Below are positions 15,399-22,440 of a stretch of 46,594 nucleotides of DNA, one piece after another. The stretch is from Clostridia bacterium (lineage in GTDB: Bacteria > Bacillota > Clostridia > Oscillospirales > CAG-272): positions 140,072-186,665 of the forward strand of contig JAGATA010000003.1 of NCBI GenBank assembly GCA_017621475.1. The letters are read 5' to 3'. The position numbers and the translations under genes are program-made. Below the pieces are notes generated by a model. The model was not told the origin of the DNA. It made no database searches and worked only from the letters and a program-made list of their open reading frames with translations. Position 1 is the first letter of the stretch. Each line of letters opens with the position of its first letter.

Positions 15399-16561
15399 TG
15401 TACCAGATAAAAACGTATAATAAAATATCCGCTGTCGGTCTTGATCTTTTGGATAAAGAAAAATATACTGTTTCCGACAGCGCAGAAGCTCCCGTTGGCG
15501 CGATAGTTCGCTCTGCGGCACTTCACGAAGAAAAATTCGCTCCGTCTCTTATTGCCATTGCAAGAGCAGGCGCGGGCACAAATAATATTCCCACGGATCG
15601 TTGCAGCGAGGAGGGAATCGTTGTTTTCAACACTCCCGGTGCAAATGCCAACGCCGTTAAAGAACTTGTTATTGCCGGACTTTTTCTTTCTTCCCGTAAG
15701 ATAGTTTCTGCCATTGAATGGGCGAAAGACCTTAAAGGCAACGGCGATGCTGTCGGCAAGTTGGTGGAAAAGGGCAAATCTGCTTTTGCGGGCCCCGAAA
15801 TACTCGGCAAAAAGCTCGGTGTTATCGGTCTTGGCGCGATCGGCGTATTGGTTGCAAACGCTGCTTGTGACCTTGGCATGGAGGTTTACGGTTACGATCC
15901 TTACCTTTCCTTGCAAAATGCGTGGAATCTTTCTCATAATGTTATCCGTGCAACGGATATGAAAGATATTTTTACAAACTGCGATTACATTTCGCTTCAT
16001 ATTCCGCTTAATGCAAATACCAAGGGAACCATCAATGAAAAGACGCTTGCTTCTATGAAAGACGGAGTTCGCATTCTTAACTTTGCACGCGACGGTCTTG
16101 TAAACAGCGCAGATATGATAGCTGCTCTCGAAAGCGGTAAGGTGGCTTCCTATGTTGTGGATTTCCCCACGGATGAAATGATCGGTGTTGATGGCGTTGT
16201 ATGTATTCCTCATCTTGGTGCTTCCACTCCCGAATCCGAAGATAACTGTGCTGTTATGGCGGCAGAAGAACTTATGGATTACATCGAAAACGGAAATATT
16301 ACACATTCCGTAAACCTTCCCGATGCATCCATGCCCAGAAGCGCAAATATGCGTATATGTGTAATCCACAGAAATATTCCCAATATGATCACATCAGTTA
16401 CATCCGTTCTTGCTAACGATAATGTAAACATTGAGAACCTCTTGAACAAATCCAAGGGCGATTACGCTTACACTATGCTCGATGTAAATGAGTGTGATGC
16501 GGCATCCGTATCTGCTCATATCGGTGCGGTTGAAGGAATTATCCGCGTTCGCGTTATTTAA
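15398..16561 (+). CDS. serA: D-3-phosphoglycerate dehydrogenase
   Basis: NAD-dependent first enzyme of serine synthesis. Substrate part: GAIVRSAALHEEKF, then IARAGAGTNNIPTDRC. Rossmann NAD site LGVIGLGAIGVLVANAA (residues ~144-160), catalytic Arg231 in NFARDGLVN, and CIPHLGASTPESEDN with the catalytic His near residue 272. The last ~75 residues (ICVIHRNIPNMITSVTSVL) are a single ACT domain, which usually carries serine feedback inhibition. At 387 residues it is the short type, without the intervening ASB domain. The ATG overlaps the serC stop. It is followed by a hairpin at 16572 before the PHP phosphatase gene. Confidence 0.93.
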   Translation: MYQIKTYNKISAVGLDLLDKEKYTVSDSAEAPVGAIVRSAALHEEKFAPSLIAIARAGAGTNNIPTDRCSEEGIVVFNTPGANANAVKELVIAGLFLSSRKIVSAIEWAKDLKGNGDAVGKLVEKGKSAFAGPEILGKKLGVIGLGAIGVLVANAACDLGMEVYGYDPYLSLQNAWNLSHNVIRATDMKDIFTNCDYISLHIPLNANTKGTINEKTLASMKDGVRILNFARDGLVNSADMIAALESGKVASYVVDFPTDEMIGVDGVVCIPHLGASTPESEDNCAVMAAEELMDYIENGNITHSVNLPDASMPRSANMRICVIHRNIPNMITSVTSVLANDNVNIENLLNKSKGDYAYTMLDVNECDAASVSAHIGAVEGIIRVRVI

Positions 16562-16571
16562 ACAAAAATAG

Positions 16572-16600
16572 TTTCGGGCGGATAACCGCCCGAAAATTTT
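16572..16600 (+). terminator. Hairpin between serA and the PHP phosphatase gene
   Basis: Perfect 10-bp stem tttcgggcgg / ccgcccgaaa with loop ATAA, followed by a weak ATTTT tract and, directly after it, the ribosome site AGGAG of the next gene. It may only partly terminate and so set a lower expression of the third gene. Confidence 0.65.
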
Positions 16601-16610
16601 AGGAGTTAAT

Positions 16611-17411
16611 ATGAGATTTTCCAATTTACACACCCATACCACCTTTTCGGACGGTAAAGGGACTGTTCGTGAAAATATAGAATCCGCTATTAAAAAAAAT
16701 ATGCTTTCTCTCGGTTTTTCCGACCATAGCTTTACCGCTTGCGATACAAGCTATTGTATGAAGCTTGAGGATTACGAGAAATATTGTGCAGAAATAAGTT
16801 CACTGAAGGAAGAATATAAGGATAGGATTCCGATATTCCTTGGTCTGGAAAAAGATTATTATTCCGATATTGATAAAAGCTGTTTTGACTATATTATCGC
16901 ATCCGTGCATTATATTGTGCATAACGGTGTATGCTATCCTATAGATCATTCCCGTAAGCAGCAGGAAGACTGCACAAGAGAAGTTTTCCACGGTAATATA
17001 CTTGATATGGCAAAATGCTATTACGATATGGTCGTGGAGCATGTGGCGTCCTGCAAACCCGATGTTATAGGGCATTTTGATGTCCTTAACAAGTTCAGCA
17101 TTATGCCGGAAAATGATGAAAAATATATCGAGATTACCTGCGAAGCCATGAAAGAGGCTTTTAAATATTGCCCACGCTTTGAGGTCAATACCGGCGGTAT
17201 TTCCCGCGGTTGGCGAAAAGATCCTTACCCTTCGTTCTATCTTTTGGAGCTGTTGCGCGAGCTTGGCGGAGAGGTCGTTATAAACAGCGATTCTCATCAT
17301 CCCGAAAATTTGGATTTCTTTTTTTGCGAGTCTGCCGAAATTTTGCGCCGTGCAGGTTACAAAACCTTTTCTGTTTTCAACGGCAAGAGTTTTGACAAAA
17401 TCAATTTGTAA
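16611..17411 (+). CDS. PHP-domain phosphatase, histidinol-phosphatase (HisK) family
   Basis: A 266-residue cytoplasmic metal-dependent phosphatase of the polymerase-and-histidinol-phosphatase superfamily. The metal ligands are all visible: NLHTHTTFSDG (residues 4-14), LGFSDHS, FLGLEKDYY, IIASVHYI, DVIGHFDVLNKF, FEVNTGG and VINSDSHHPE. By homology this is histidinol-phosphatase, but no other his gene is nearby; it follows serC-serA directly, where a phosphoserine phosphatase is expected. A role in making serine from phosphoserine is therefore possible (inference). ATG 16611 has AGGAG 6 bases upstream, immediately after the intergenic hairpin. Ends at a strong bidirectional terminator. Confidence 0.8.
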   Translation: MRFSNLHTHTTFSDGKGTVRENIESAIKKNMLSLGFSDHSFTACDTSYCMKLEDYEKYCAEISSLKEEYKDRIPIFLGLEKDYYSDIDKSCFDYIIASVHYIVHNGVCYPIDHSRKQQEDCTREVFHGNILDMAKCYYDMVVEHVASCKPDVIGHFDVLNKFSIMPENDEKYIEITCEAMKEAFKYCPRFEVNTGGISRGWRKDPYPSFYLLELLRELGGEVVINSDSHHPENLDFFFCESAEILRRAGYKTFSVFNGKSFDKINL

Positions 17412-17414
17412 ATT

Positions 17415-17451
17415 AAAACGGTCTGTGCTGATTGGAGCACAGACCGTTTTT
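17415..17451. terminator. Bidirectional terminator between PHP gene and cotJC
   Basis: 15-bp perfect stem 17415-17429 / 17436-17450 (aaaacggtctgtgct with its complement) flanked by A- and T-tracts. Confidence 0.9.
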
Positions 17452-17458
17452 GTCATTA

Positions 17459-18055
17459 CTATTTATCAAAGCTTGGATTTATCGCGTAGAAGTTTTTGCA
17501 ATCAAGGTTATCTTGAGCTATGCGCAACGCATCACCGAAGCGTTGATAATGCACAAGCTCGCGTTGGCGAAGGTATTTTATCGGATCTCGTACATCGGGA
17601 TCATCAACAAGGCGAAGGATATTATCATAGGTTACTCGGGCTTTTTGTTCTGCTGCGAGATCTTCGTTAAGATCGGCTATAATGTCTCCTTTGACCCCAA
17701 CGTATTTCATATCAAAGGGAACCCCTGATGCGGCAATGGGATATATTCCCGATGTGTGGTCAACAAAATATGTGTCGAGCCCTGCGCGTTTGATCTCTTC
17801 GGGGGAAAGTCCTTTTGTGAGCTGATAGAGTATGGCGGCTATCATCTCAAGGTGAGCAAGTTCTTCCGTTCCTACATCGGTTAAAATTCCAACAACTTCT
17901 CCGTATGGCATAGAGTAGCGCTGGTGCAAATATCGCATAGATGCGGCAAGCTCTCCGTCAGGACCGCCGAGCTGACTGATGATGATTTTTGCATAAGTTG
18001 CGTTGGGATTTTTTATTTTAACGGGATATTGAAGTTTTCTGTCGTATATCCACAT
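17459..18055 (-). CDS. cotJC: Spore coat protein CotJC (manganese catalase-like)
   Basis: A 198-residue ferritin-like protein of the manganese catalase family, a component of the spore coat. YDRKLQYPVKIKNPNA at the N-terminus, QLGGPDGELAASMRYLHQRY (first helix with Glu ligand) and GTEELAHLEMIAAILYQL (Glu and His ligands) are characteristic, followed by DLNEDLAAEQKARVTYDNIL and RELVHYQRFGDALR (second ligand pair). Length matches CotJC (~190-200) rather than full manganese catalases (~270-300). It is the third gene of cotJABC on the minus strand, 3 bases after cotJB. This operon is a good marker of sporulation capacity. Confidence 0.93.
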   Translation of the reverse strand: MWIYDRKLQYPVKIKNPNATYAKIIISQLGGPDGELAASMRYLHQRYSMPYGEVVGILTDVGTEELAHLEMIAAILYQLTKGLSPEEIKRAGLDTYFVDHTSGIYPIAASGVPFDMKYVGVKGDIIADLNEDLAAEQKARVTYDNILRLVDDPDVRDPIKYLRQRELVHYQRFGDALRIAQDNLDCKNFYAINPSFDK

Positions 18056-18058
18056 ATG

Positions 18059-18319
18059 TCAGTTCGCCTCCTTTTCCCAGGGCCAAGGTTTATTTACCCA
18101 ATTCCAATGTGAGCAATCTTCGTTACCGTATATTGTAAGAGGACCGAATTTTTGCTGATATTCGCGTTTGAGGCTTGCAACGCTCTCTTTGCGCTGTTTA
18201 TAGAAAGCGAGGGCGGCGCTGTTATTCGGATGGGTATCAAGGTAAAGAACCGTTTCGTAAAGAGAAAAATCTTCCTCTTGGATCTTTTTCAAAAGCTTAT
18301 CTTTTTCGTAGGTGTTCAT
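18059..18319 (-). CDS. cotJB: Spore coat protein CotJB
   Basis: An 86-residue protein with the CotJB pattern: LLKKIQEEDFSLYETVLYLDTHPNNSAAL at the start and the tryptophan-rich ending HWNWVNKPWPWEKEAN. It works with CotJA and CotJC in the spore coat; its own biochemical role is unknown. ATG 18317-18319 overlaps the end of cotJA by 4 bases (ATGA), indicating coupled translation. Confidence 0.92.
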   Translation of the reverse strand: MNTYEKDKLLKKIQEEDFSLYETVLYLDTHPNNSAALAFYKQRKESVASLKREYQQKFGPLTIYGNEDCSHWNWVNKPWPWEKEAN

Positions 18320-18615
18320 TTTTTACCTCCAAAAAACGGTTTATATAAATCAGAAAAGAGCGTGCCGTGGCAAAGCGCTTCTGCCGTATCGTAAAGATTT
18401 TCAAATTCCTGGCAGGGTGAATAGACCATAGCAAGACTTTGACCGTGCAAGCAATCGTTTTTGCAGTTATTTCTTCCTTGACGAGTTACACCGCAAGAGC
18501 AGGCGGCCTCAAAATCCGATGCACGGGCGTTTGCGGAATAAGGTGACATTTCTGCCGTTATGCGCATTTGCGAAGAACGCATATTGGTGCGCGTATAATT
18601 TTTGGGATATTCCAT
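18316..18615 (-). CDS. cotJA: Spore coat-associated protein CotJA
   Basis: A 99-residue protein. The C-terminal half LAMVYSPCQEFENLYDTAEALCHGTLFSDLYKPFFG matches the CotJA signature (Y-x-P-x-Q-x-[FW]-x-x-L-Y-x-x-E-x-[AG]-L-x-x-G-T-x-F-x-x-L-x-x-P). The first half is unusual: five cysteines within ACSCGVTRQGRNNCKNDCLHG, so metal binding or disulfide cross-linking in the coat is possible. It is the first gene of the operon and begins at ATG 18613-18615 with AAGGAGA. A possible mother-cell promoter lies 45-75 bases upstream. Confidence 0.85.
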   Translation of the reverse strand: MEYPKNYTRTNMRSSQMRITAEMSPYSANARASDFEAACSCGVTRQGRNNCKNDCLHGQSLAMVYSPCQEFENLYDTAEALCHGTLFSDLYKPFFGGKK

Positions 18616-18659
18616 TTATAACGTCTCCTTGTTATTATGATTGAGCTTAGGCTCGTTAT

Positions 18660-18690
18660 ATTATATGCGACGGCAAGCGCCTTGATACGC
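18660..18690 (-). promoter_or_regulatory. Candidate sporulation (sigma-E/sigma-K) promoter of cotJABC
   Basis: On the minus strand CATATAAT (18660-18667) matches the sigma-E -10 (CATACANT-type) at 7 of 8 and also the sigma-K CATANNNTA pattern; GCGTATCA at 18683-18690 is 15 bases upstream as a weak -35. No sigma-A -35 fits better. Confidence 0.45.
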
Positions 18691-18706
18691 CCTTTTTTGA
18701 CTTCCG

Positions 18707-18735
18707 TTGACAAGAAAGAAACGTGGGTGTATAAT
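18707..18735 (+). promoter_or_regulatory. Consensus sigma-A promoter of the ADP-ribosylglycohydrolase operon
   Basis: TTGACA 18707-18712, 17 bases, TATAAT 18730-18735; both hexamers perfect, 33 bases before the gene. Confidence 0.88.
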
Positions 18736-18767
18736 ATAAATAAAAACGGATTTAAAGGGGAATTCCT

Positions 18768-19574
18768 ATGTTTGGAGCAATTTACGGAGATGTAATAGGT
18801 TCTTCATATGAGGTTCGGTGTACCAAAAATTATAATTTTGAATTCAGAGATTACAGTATTTTCACGGATGACACAGTTTTGACGGTGGCTGTATGTAAAA
18901 CTATCCTTAATAATTCCGACCCCATCTCCTTCTTTTCACAGAACAGAAGAGCTTTTGAATATGCTTCGCAAATAAAACATTTTTATTCTTTGTTTCCCGA
19001 TGCGGGCTTTGGGCAGATGTTTTCCGATTGGGCAAGAAGCCCTTTTATGCACCGCGTAAAAAGTTATGAAAACGGTGCTTCTATGCGTGTCATTCCGATA
19101 GGGTACGCTTACGAAACGGAAGAGCGGGTGCTTTTGCAAGCGAAGGCAAGCTGTCTTTATACTCACAATAACAGGGAAGCTATTAGAGGTGCGCAGGCGG
19201 TTGCTTTGGCTGTGTATTGGGCATACGGCGGTATGGATAAATCATATATAAAGAGAAAAATTGAAAAAATGTTTTCATATGATCTTTCATTTAAACTTAA
19301 TGATATAAGGGAAAATTACGTTTTTGACAGCCGCACCGGATACAGCGTACCGCCGGCCATAGTAGCTTTCTTGGAATCCGTTGATTATGAAAGTGCTGTG
19401 CGCCTTGCCGTCTCCCTTGGAGGAGACGCGGATACTATGGCTTGCATTGCAGGCGGTATTGCTGAGGCTTACTATAAAAAAATACCTCAAAATATACGTG
19501 ATTTTTGCGACAGACGAATAGATTCCGGTCTGCGGAATATCATACGCAAATTTGAAGATGAATATCCTGTTTGA
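18768..19574 (+). CDS. ADP-ribosylglycohydrolase family protein
   Basis: A 268-residue protein of the DraG/ARH fold, which removes ADP-ribose from proteins or small molecules using two Mg ions. The N-terminal MFGAIYGDVIGSSYE, FTDDTVLTVAV (metal-binding TDD motif near residue 37) and C-terminal SLGGDADTMACIAGGIAEAYY (GGDxDT, remaining ligands) are diagnostic. No signal peptide. AAAGGGG lies 8 bases before ATG 18768. The following gene starts 20 bases after its stop and there is no hairpin between them, so it is co-transcribed with the UDP-sugar dehydratase and metallophosphoesterase. No ADP-ribosyltransferase is seen in the window, so the physiological target is unknown. Confidence 0.88.
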   Translation: MFGAIYGDVIGSSYEVRCTKNYNFEFRDYSIFTDDTVLTVAVCKTILNNSDPISFFSQNRRAFEYASQIKHFYSLFPDAGFGQMFSDWARSPFMHRVKSYENGASMRVIPIGYAYETEERVLLQAKASCLYTHNNREAIRGAQAVALAVYWAYGGMDKSYIKRKIEKMFSYDLSFKLNDIRENYVFDSRTGYSVPPAIVAFLESVDYESAVRLAVSLGGDADTMACIAGGIAEAYYKKIPQNIRDFCDRRIDSGLRNIIRKFEDEYPV

Positions 19575-19594
19575 AATATGCTTTGGAGAAATTT

Positions 19595-20638
19595 ATGTTT
19601 TTTAAAGATAAAACTTTGCTTATAACCGGCGGAACCGGATCTTTCGGAAACGCAGTTTTAAAAAGATTTTGCAAGATGTATGTGGGGGAAATACGCATTT
19701 TTTCCCGCGATGAAAAGAAGCAGGACGATATGCGCCACGACTTGGAAGCATTTTTTCCCAACCTGTCTGACAAAGTGCGCTTTTATATAGGAGATATACG
19801 CGATGCGGATTCTGTGAAAAGCGCCATGCACGGTGTGAACTACGTTTTTCACGCAGCGGCACTCAAGCAAGTTCCTTCTTGTGAATTTTTTCCCATAGAA
19901 GCGGTGAAGACAAACGTGTTCGGAACGGAAAACGTGATGAATGCGGCAATAGATGAGGGCGCGGAAAAGGTGATATGCCTTTCTACGGATAAAGCGGCTT
20001 ATCCCGTAAACGCTATGGGCATTTCCAAAGCCATGATGGAAAAGGCTGTTGTGGCAAAATCTCGCGCTGTTTCGGGGAAGAAAACAAAGCTTTGCTGCAC
20101 AAGATACGGAAACGTGCTTTGCAGCCGCGGCTCCGTTATACCTCTTTGGATAGAGCAGATAAAAAACTCCCAACCGATAACAATAACCGATCCCGCGATG
20201 ACTCGTTTTATAATGTCACTTGATGAGGCTGTCGATCTTGTCCTTTTTGCGTTTAAAAAAGGGGAAAGCGGGGATATCCTTGTGCAAAAAGCGCCTGCTT
20301 GCACGGTAGAAACGCAGGCAAGGGCAGTTTGTGAACTTTTCTCCTACGACCCGAATAATATAAAGGTTATAGGCGCGCGCCACGGGGAAAAAGCTTATGA
20401 AACACTTTTGACCCTTGAAGAAAGCGTACACGCACAGGATATGGGAGACTTTTACCGTATTCCCTGTGACAAGCGCGGTCTTAATTACGATAAAAATTTG
20501 CCTAAGAATATGAGTGTAGATTCTTGCGAATTTAATTCCAACAATACAAGGCTTCTTTCCGTTCAAGAGGTAAAAGAAAAGCTTTTATCGCTTGAATATA
20601 TAAAAGACGAACTTGGCTCATATACAATGCAAAAATAA
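19595..20638 (+). CDS. UDP-N-acetylglucosamine 4,6-dehydratase (CapE/FnlA-type, 5-inverting)
   Basis: A 347-residue NAD-dependent short-chain dehydrogenase. MFFKDKTLLITGGTGSFGNAV is the N-terminal nucleotide fold; AALKQVPSCEFFPIEAVKTN, CLSTDKAAYPVNAMGISKAMMEK (catalytic Lys in place of the usual Tyr position) and TRYGNVLCSRGSVIPLW follow. These blocks agree closely with the CapE/WbjB/FnlA enzymes that start L-fucosamine-type precursor synthesis from UDP-GlcNAc, and with PseB. It lacks membrane helices. A TTG start at 19571 is in frame, but ATG 19595 with GGAG upstream is clearly better. No CapF/CapG or PseC partners are present, so it is an orphan whose product must be used by enzymes elsewhere. 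Confidence 0.82.
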   Translation: MFFKDKTLLITGGTGSFGNAVLKRFCKMYVGEIRIFSRDEKKQDDMRHDLEAFFPNLSDKVRFYIGDIRDADSVKSAMHGVNYVFHAAALKQVPSCEFFPIEAVKTNVFGTENVMNAAIDEGAEKVICLSTDKAAYPVNAMGISKAMMEKAVVAKSRAVSGKKTKLCCTRYGNVLCSRGSVIPLWIEQIKNSQPITITDPAMTRFIMSLDEAVDLVLFAFKKGESGDILVQKAPACTVETQARAVCELFSYDPNNIKVIGARHGEKAYETLLTLEESVHAQDMGDFYRIPCDKRGLNYDKNLPKNMSVDSCEFNSNNTRLLSVQEVKEKLLSLEYIKDELGSYTMQK

Positions 20639-20653
20639 AGAGGATTTTTTATT

Positions 20654-21385
20654 TTGGAGATCAGAAAATACACTTTAAAAATGCAAACCGAGAAAAAATT
20701 GCGTTTCGCTTTTCTTTCGGATATGCACGATTGCGATAATTTTGTGCTTATTGACGCCCTTGAAAAAATTTCGCTTGACGCTGTACTTGTCGGAGGGGAT
20801 TTTGTTCACAGCACGGAAAAATATAAGCGCGGAATTGAATTTTTGTGGCTTTGTGCGGAAAAATATCCTACGTTTTGCTCCATTGGAAACCACGAAAGAA
20901 AAACGGATATAGATGTTGCTTTTCTTGTTTCCCAGAGCGGGGCGGTATTGCTTGACGACAGGGCGCAAACTTTTTGCGGTGTTCATATAGGCGGACTTTC
21001 TTCGGGCTATGCTTTTATGGAAAAGCAGGGGCATTTTGAGAAAACTCCCGCCCCGAACCTTGAATGGCTTAATAAATTTTCTCGCCTTCGCGGGGCGAAG
21101 ATATTGCTGTGCCACCACCCCGAATATTATCCACGATATATTAAGGATAAAAATATAGACCTTACTCTTTCAGGGCACGCGCACGGCGGACAATGGCGCT
21201 TTTTCGGGCGCGGCGTTTTTGCTCCCGGGCAGGGCTTGTTTCCGAAATATACTTCTGGAATCTACGACGGAAAATTTATCGTAAGCCGAGGTCTTGGAAA
21301 CCAAACTCCGTATCCGAGAATAAACAATAAAGAAGAGATAATCGTTATAGATATAGTTCCTAAAGAAAAAATTGACATTTTATAA
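20654..21385 (+). CDS. Metallophosphoesterase, YkuE/YaeI-like
   Basis: A 243-residue calcineurin-like phosphoesterase. Metal ligands in order: FLSDMHDCDN (residue ~21), VLVGGDFVHS, CSIGNHERK, LLCHHPEYY and LTLSGHAHGGQWRFFG, the last being typical of the YkuE/YaeI subgroup; relatives act on phospholipid headgroups or nucleotide sugars. It lacks the N-terminal membrane anchor of YkuE, so it is probably cytoplasmic. Start is TTG 20654, with AAAGAGG about 10 bases upstream. It is 15 bases after the dehydratase gene in the same operon. A promoter for the next gene begins inside its last codons. Confidence 0.78.
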   Translation: MEIRKYTLKMQTEKKLRFAFLSDMHDCDNFVLIDALEKISLDAVLVGGDFVHSTEKYKRGIEFLWLCAEKYPTFCSIGNHERKTDIDVAFLVSQSGAVLLDDRAQTFCGVHIGGLSSGYAFMEKQGHFEKTPAPNLEWLNKFSRLRGAKILLCHHPEYYPRYIKDKNIDLTLSGHAHGGQWRFFGRGVFAPGQGLFPKYTSGIYDGKFIVSRGLGNQTPYPRINNKEEIIVIDIVPKEKIDIL

Positions 21386-21400
21386 GGCATATGGTATTAT
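21372..21400 (+). promoter_or_regulatory. Promoter of the zinc-ribbon membrane protein gene
   Basis: TTGACA 21372-21377, 17 bases, TATTAT 21395-21400; the -35 lies in the last codons of the preceding gene. Confidence 0.65.
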
Positions 21401-21435
21401 ATAAGTACAGATGAAAAAACGAAAGGATGATTTTT

Positions 21436-22215
21436 ATGGGAAGAATGCTCGGCGCTTTCGATGGCGACGAAATAGATCGCCCCGACTTAAATAAATGCCC
21501 CGATTGCGGATGTTTTTTCGCGCAGGATGAATGCCCAATATGCGGAAAAGTCTGCCCGGAGGAAATGCGAGCAGGAAACCGCAAGCCTGTAAAGCAAAAA
21601 AGAAACGGGAGCTCGGGCGGCTCCGGTAGGGTAGTTTTTGTTAACTGGTATCACAGCTGGTGGTTTATGGCTTTGATGCTGTTTATTTTTCCGCTTATTG
21701 CTATAATATTGCTTGCAACAAGTCCATATAAGAAGAAGCATAAGATAATTGCTTTTATTATTGCAGGGTTGTATCTTATAATTTCCACATTTGGTATAGG
21801 AAATATTCTGGGACTCATCGACCGTGCGTTTAACTCCCCTGTGGATACGTCACTTTCAAAGGAAGAATATATTGCCGCTTGTGAAGAGACCACCCCGGAA
21901 GCATTTTACCGCAGTTCGGCAGGATATAATGGAAAATTCGTCTCGTTTACTCTTACCATAAAGCAAAAACTTGTGGATAGCAACGGATACTATAATAACG
22001 AGGAATATACAACCTATTACATATGTTCTGCCGAAGATGGAGCAGAGTATGAGATACTTGTCCGCGATTGTATACAGGATGGATCTGTAAACTTTATTAT
22101 AGGAGACCTTATCACGGTTTACGGCGAAGGCGCAGGAAATGTTACGGTTTATGATATGGATTATCTTCCTCATACAGCACCGTGCATCAATGCGGCATAC
22201 GTTATTCAAAGATAA
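21436..22215 (+). CDS. Zinc-ribbon membrane protein with C-terminal OB-like domain
   Basis: A 259-residue protein of unknown function. Order: short N-terminus, zinc ribbon with CPDCGCFF and CPICGKVCP (residues ~20-39), a basic/Gly-Ser linker, two membrane helices (about 76-97 and 105-125), and an outside or inside C-terminal domain of ~130 residues (GKFVSFTLTIKQKLV, YYICSAEDGAEYEILVRD, IIGDLITVYGEG) that looks like the small beta-barrel (tRNA_anti-like/OB) often found in Firmicute membrane proteins. ATG 21427 overlaps the ribosome site AAAGGA, so ATG 21436 is used. It is followed by a small gene 16 bases later. Confidence 0.6.
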   Translation: MGRMLGAFDGDEIDRPDLNKCPDCGCFFAQDECPICGKVCPEEMRAGNRKPVKQKRNGSSGGSGRVVFVNWYHSWWFMALMLFIFPLIAIILLATSPYKKKHKIIAFIIAGLYLIISTFGIGNILGLIDRAFNSPVDTSLSKEEYIAACEETTPEAFYRSSAGYNGKFVSFTLTIKQKLVDSNGYYNNEEYTTYYICSAEDGAEYEILVRDCIQDGSVNFIIGDLITVYGEGAGNVTVYDMDYLPHTAPCINAAYVIQR

Positions 22216-22231
22216 ATTTTGAGAGGTGTAT

Positions 22232-22405
22232 ATGGAACCTAAAGATTATATTGTTGTTAAAATAGAGGGTGAATATGCCTATATTCGTGAAATAGGCAAG
22301 GGAGAGAGCGAAGATATTTTCATCGCTCTTGCGCTTCTTCCTTTCGGAGCTGATATAGGCACAAAACTGCATTGTGAATTTTTCACTTATACAATAATAG
22401 AGTAA
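22232..22405 (+). CDS. Small conserved-looking protein (57 residues)
   Basis: ATG 22232 with GAGAGGTG 4-10 bases upstream opens a 57-codon frame ending at TAA 22405; it encodes MEPKDYIVVKIEGEYAYIRE through CEFFTYTIIE. Supporting coding: good ribosome site, regular codon use, location 16 bases after the zinc-ribbon gene and ending exactly at a terminator. The pattern VKIEGEYAYI...ALLPFGADIGTKL resembles small beta-barrel proteins such as DUF3006 (VDRFEGDYAV...LLPEGAKEGD), but this is from memory and weak. No signal peptide. Function unknown. Confidence 0.65.
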   Translation: MEPKDYIVVKIEGEYAYIREIGKGESEDIFIALALLPFGADIGTKLHCEFFTYTIIE

Positions 22406-22440
22406 CAAAAAAAGTGTGCATATGCACACTTTTTTGTTAC
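22402..22440. terminator. Bidirectional terminator between the small gene and rsmE
   Basis: Almost perfect 39-base palindrome: gtaac-A7-gtgtgcat against atgcacac-T6-gttac, one unpaired A. It overlaps the stop codons of both convergent genes. Confidence 0.9.

Noticed and set aside
15290..16369. Long minus-strand open frame (359 codons) opposite serA
   Set aside because: Serine enzyme motifs on the plus strand are complete; the antisense frame has low-complexity, Cys/His/Phe-rich composition and no ribosome site.
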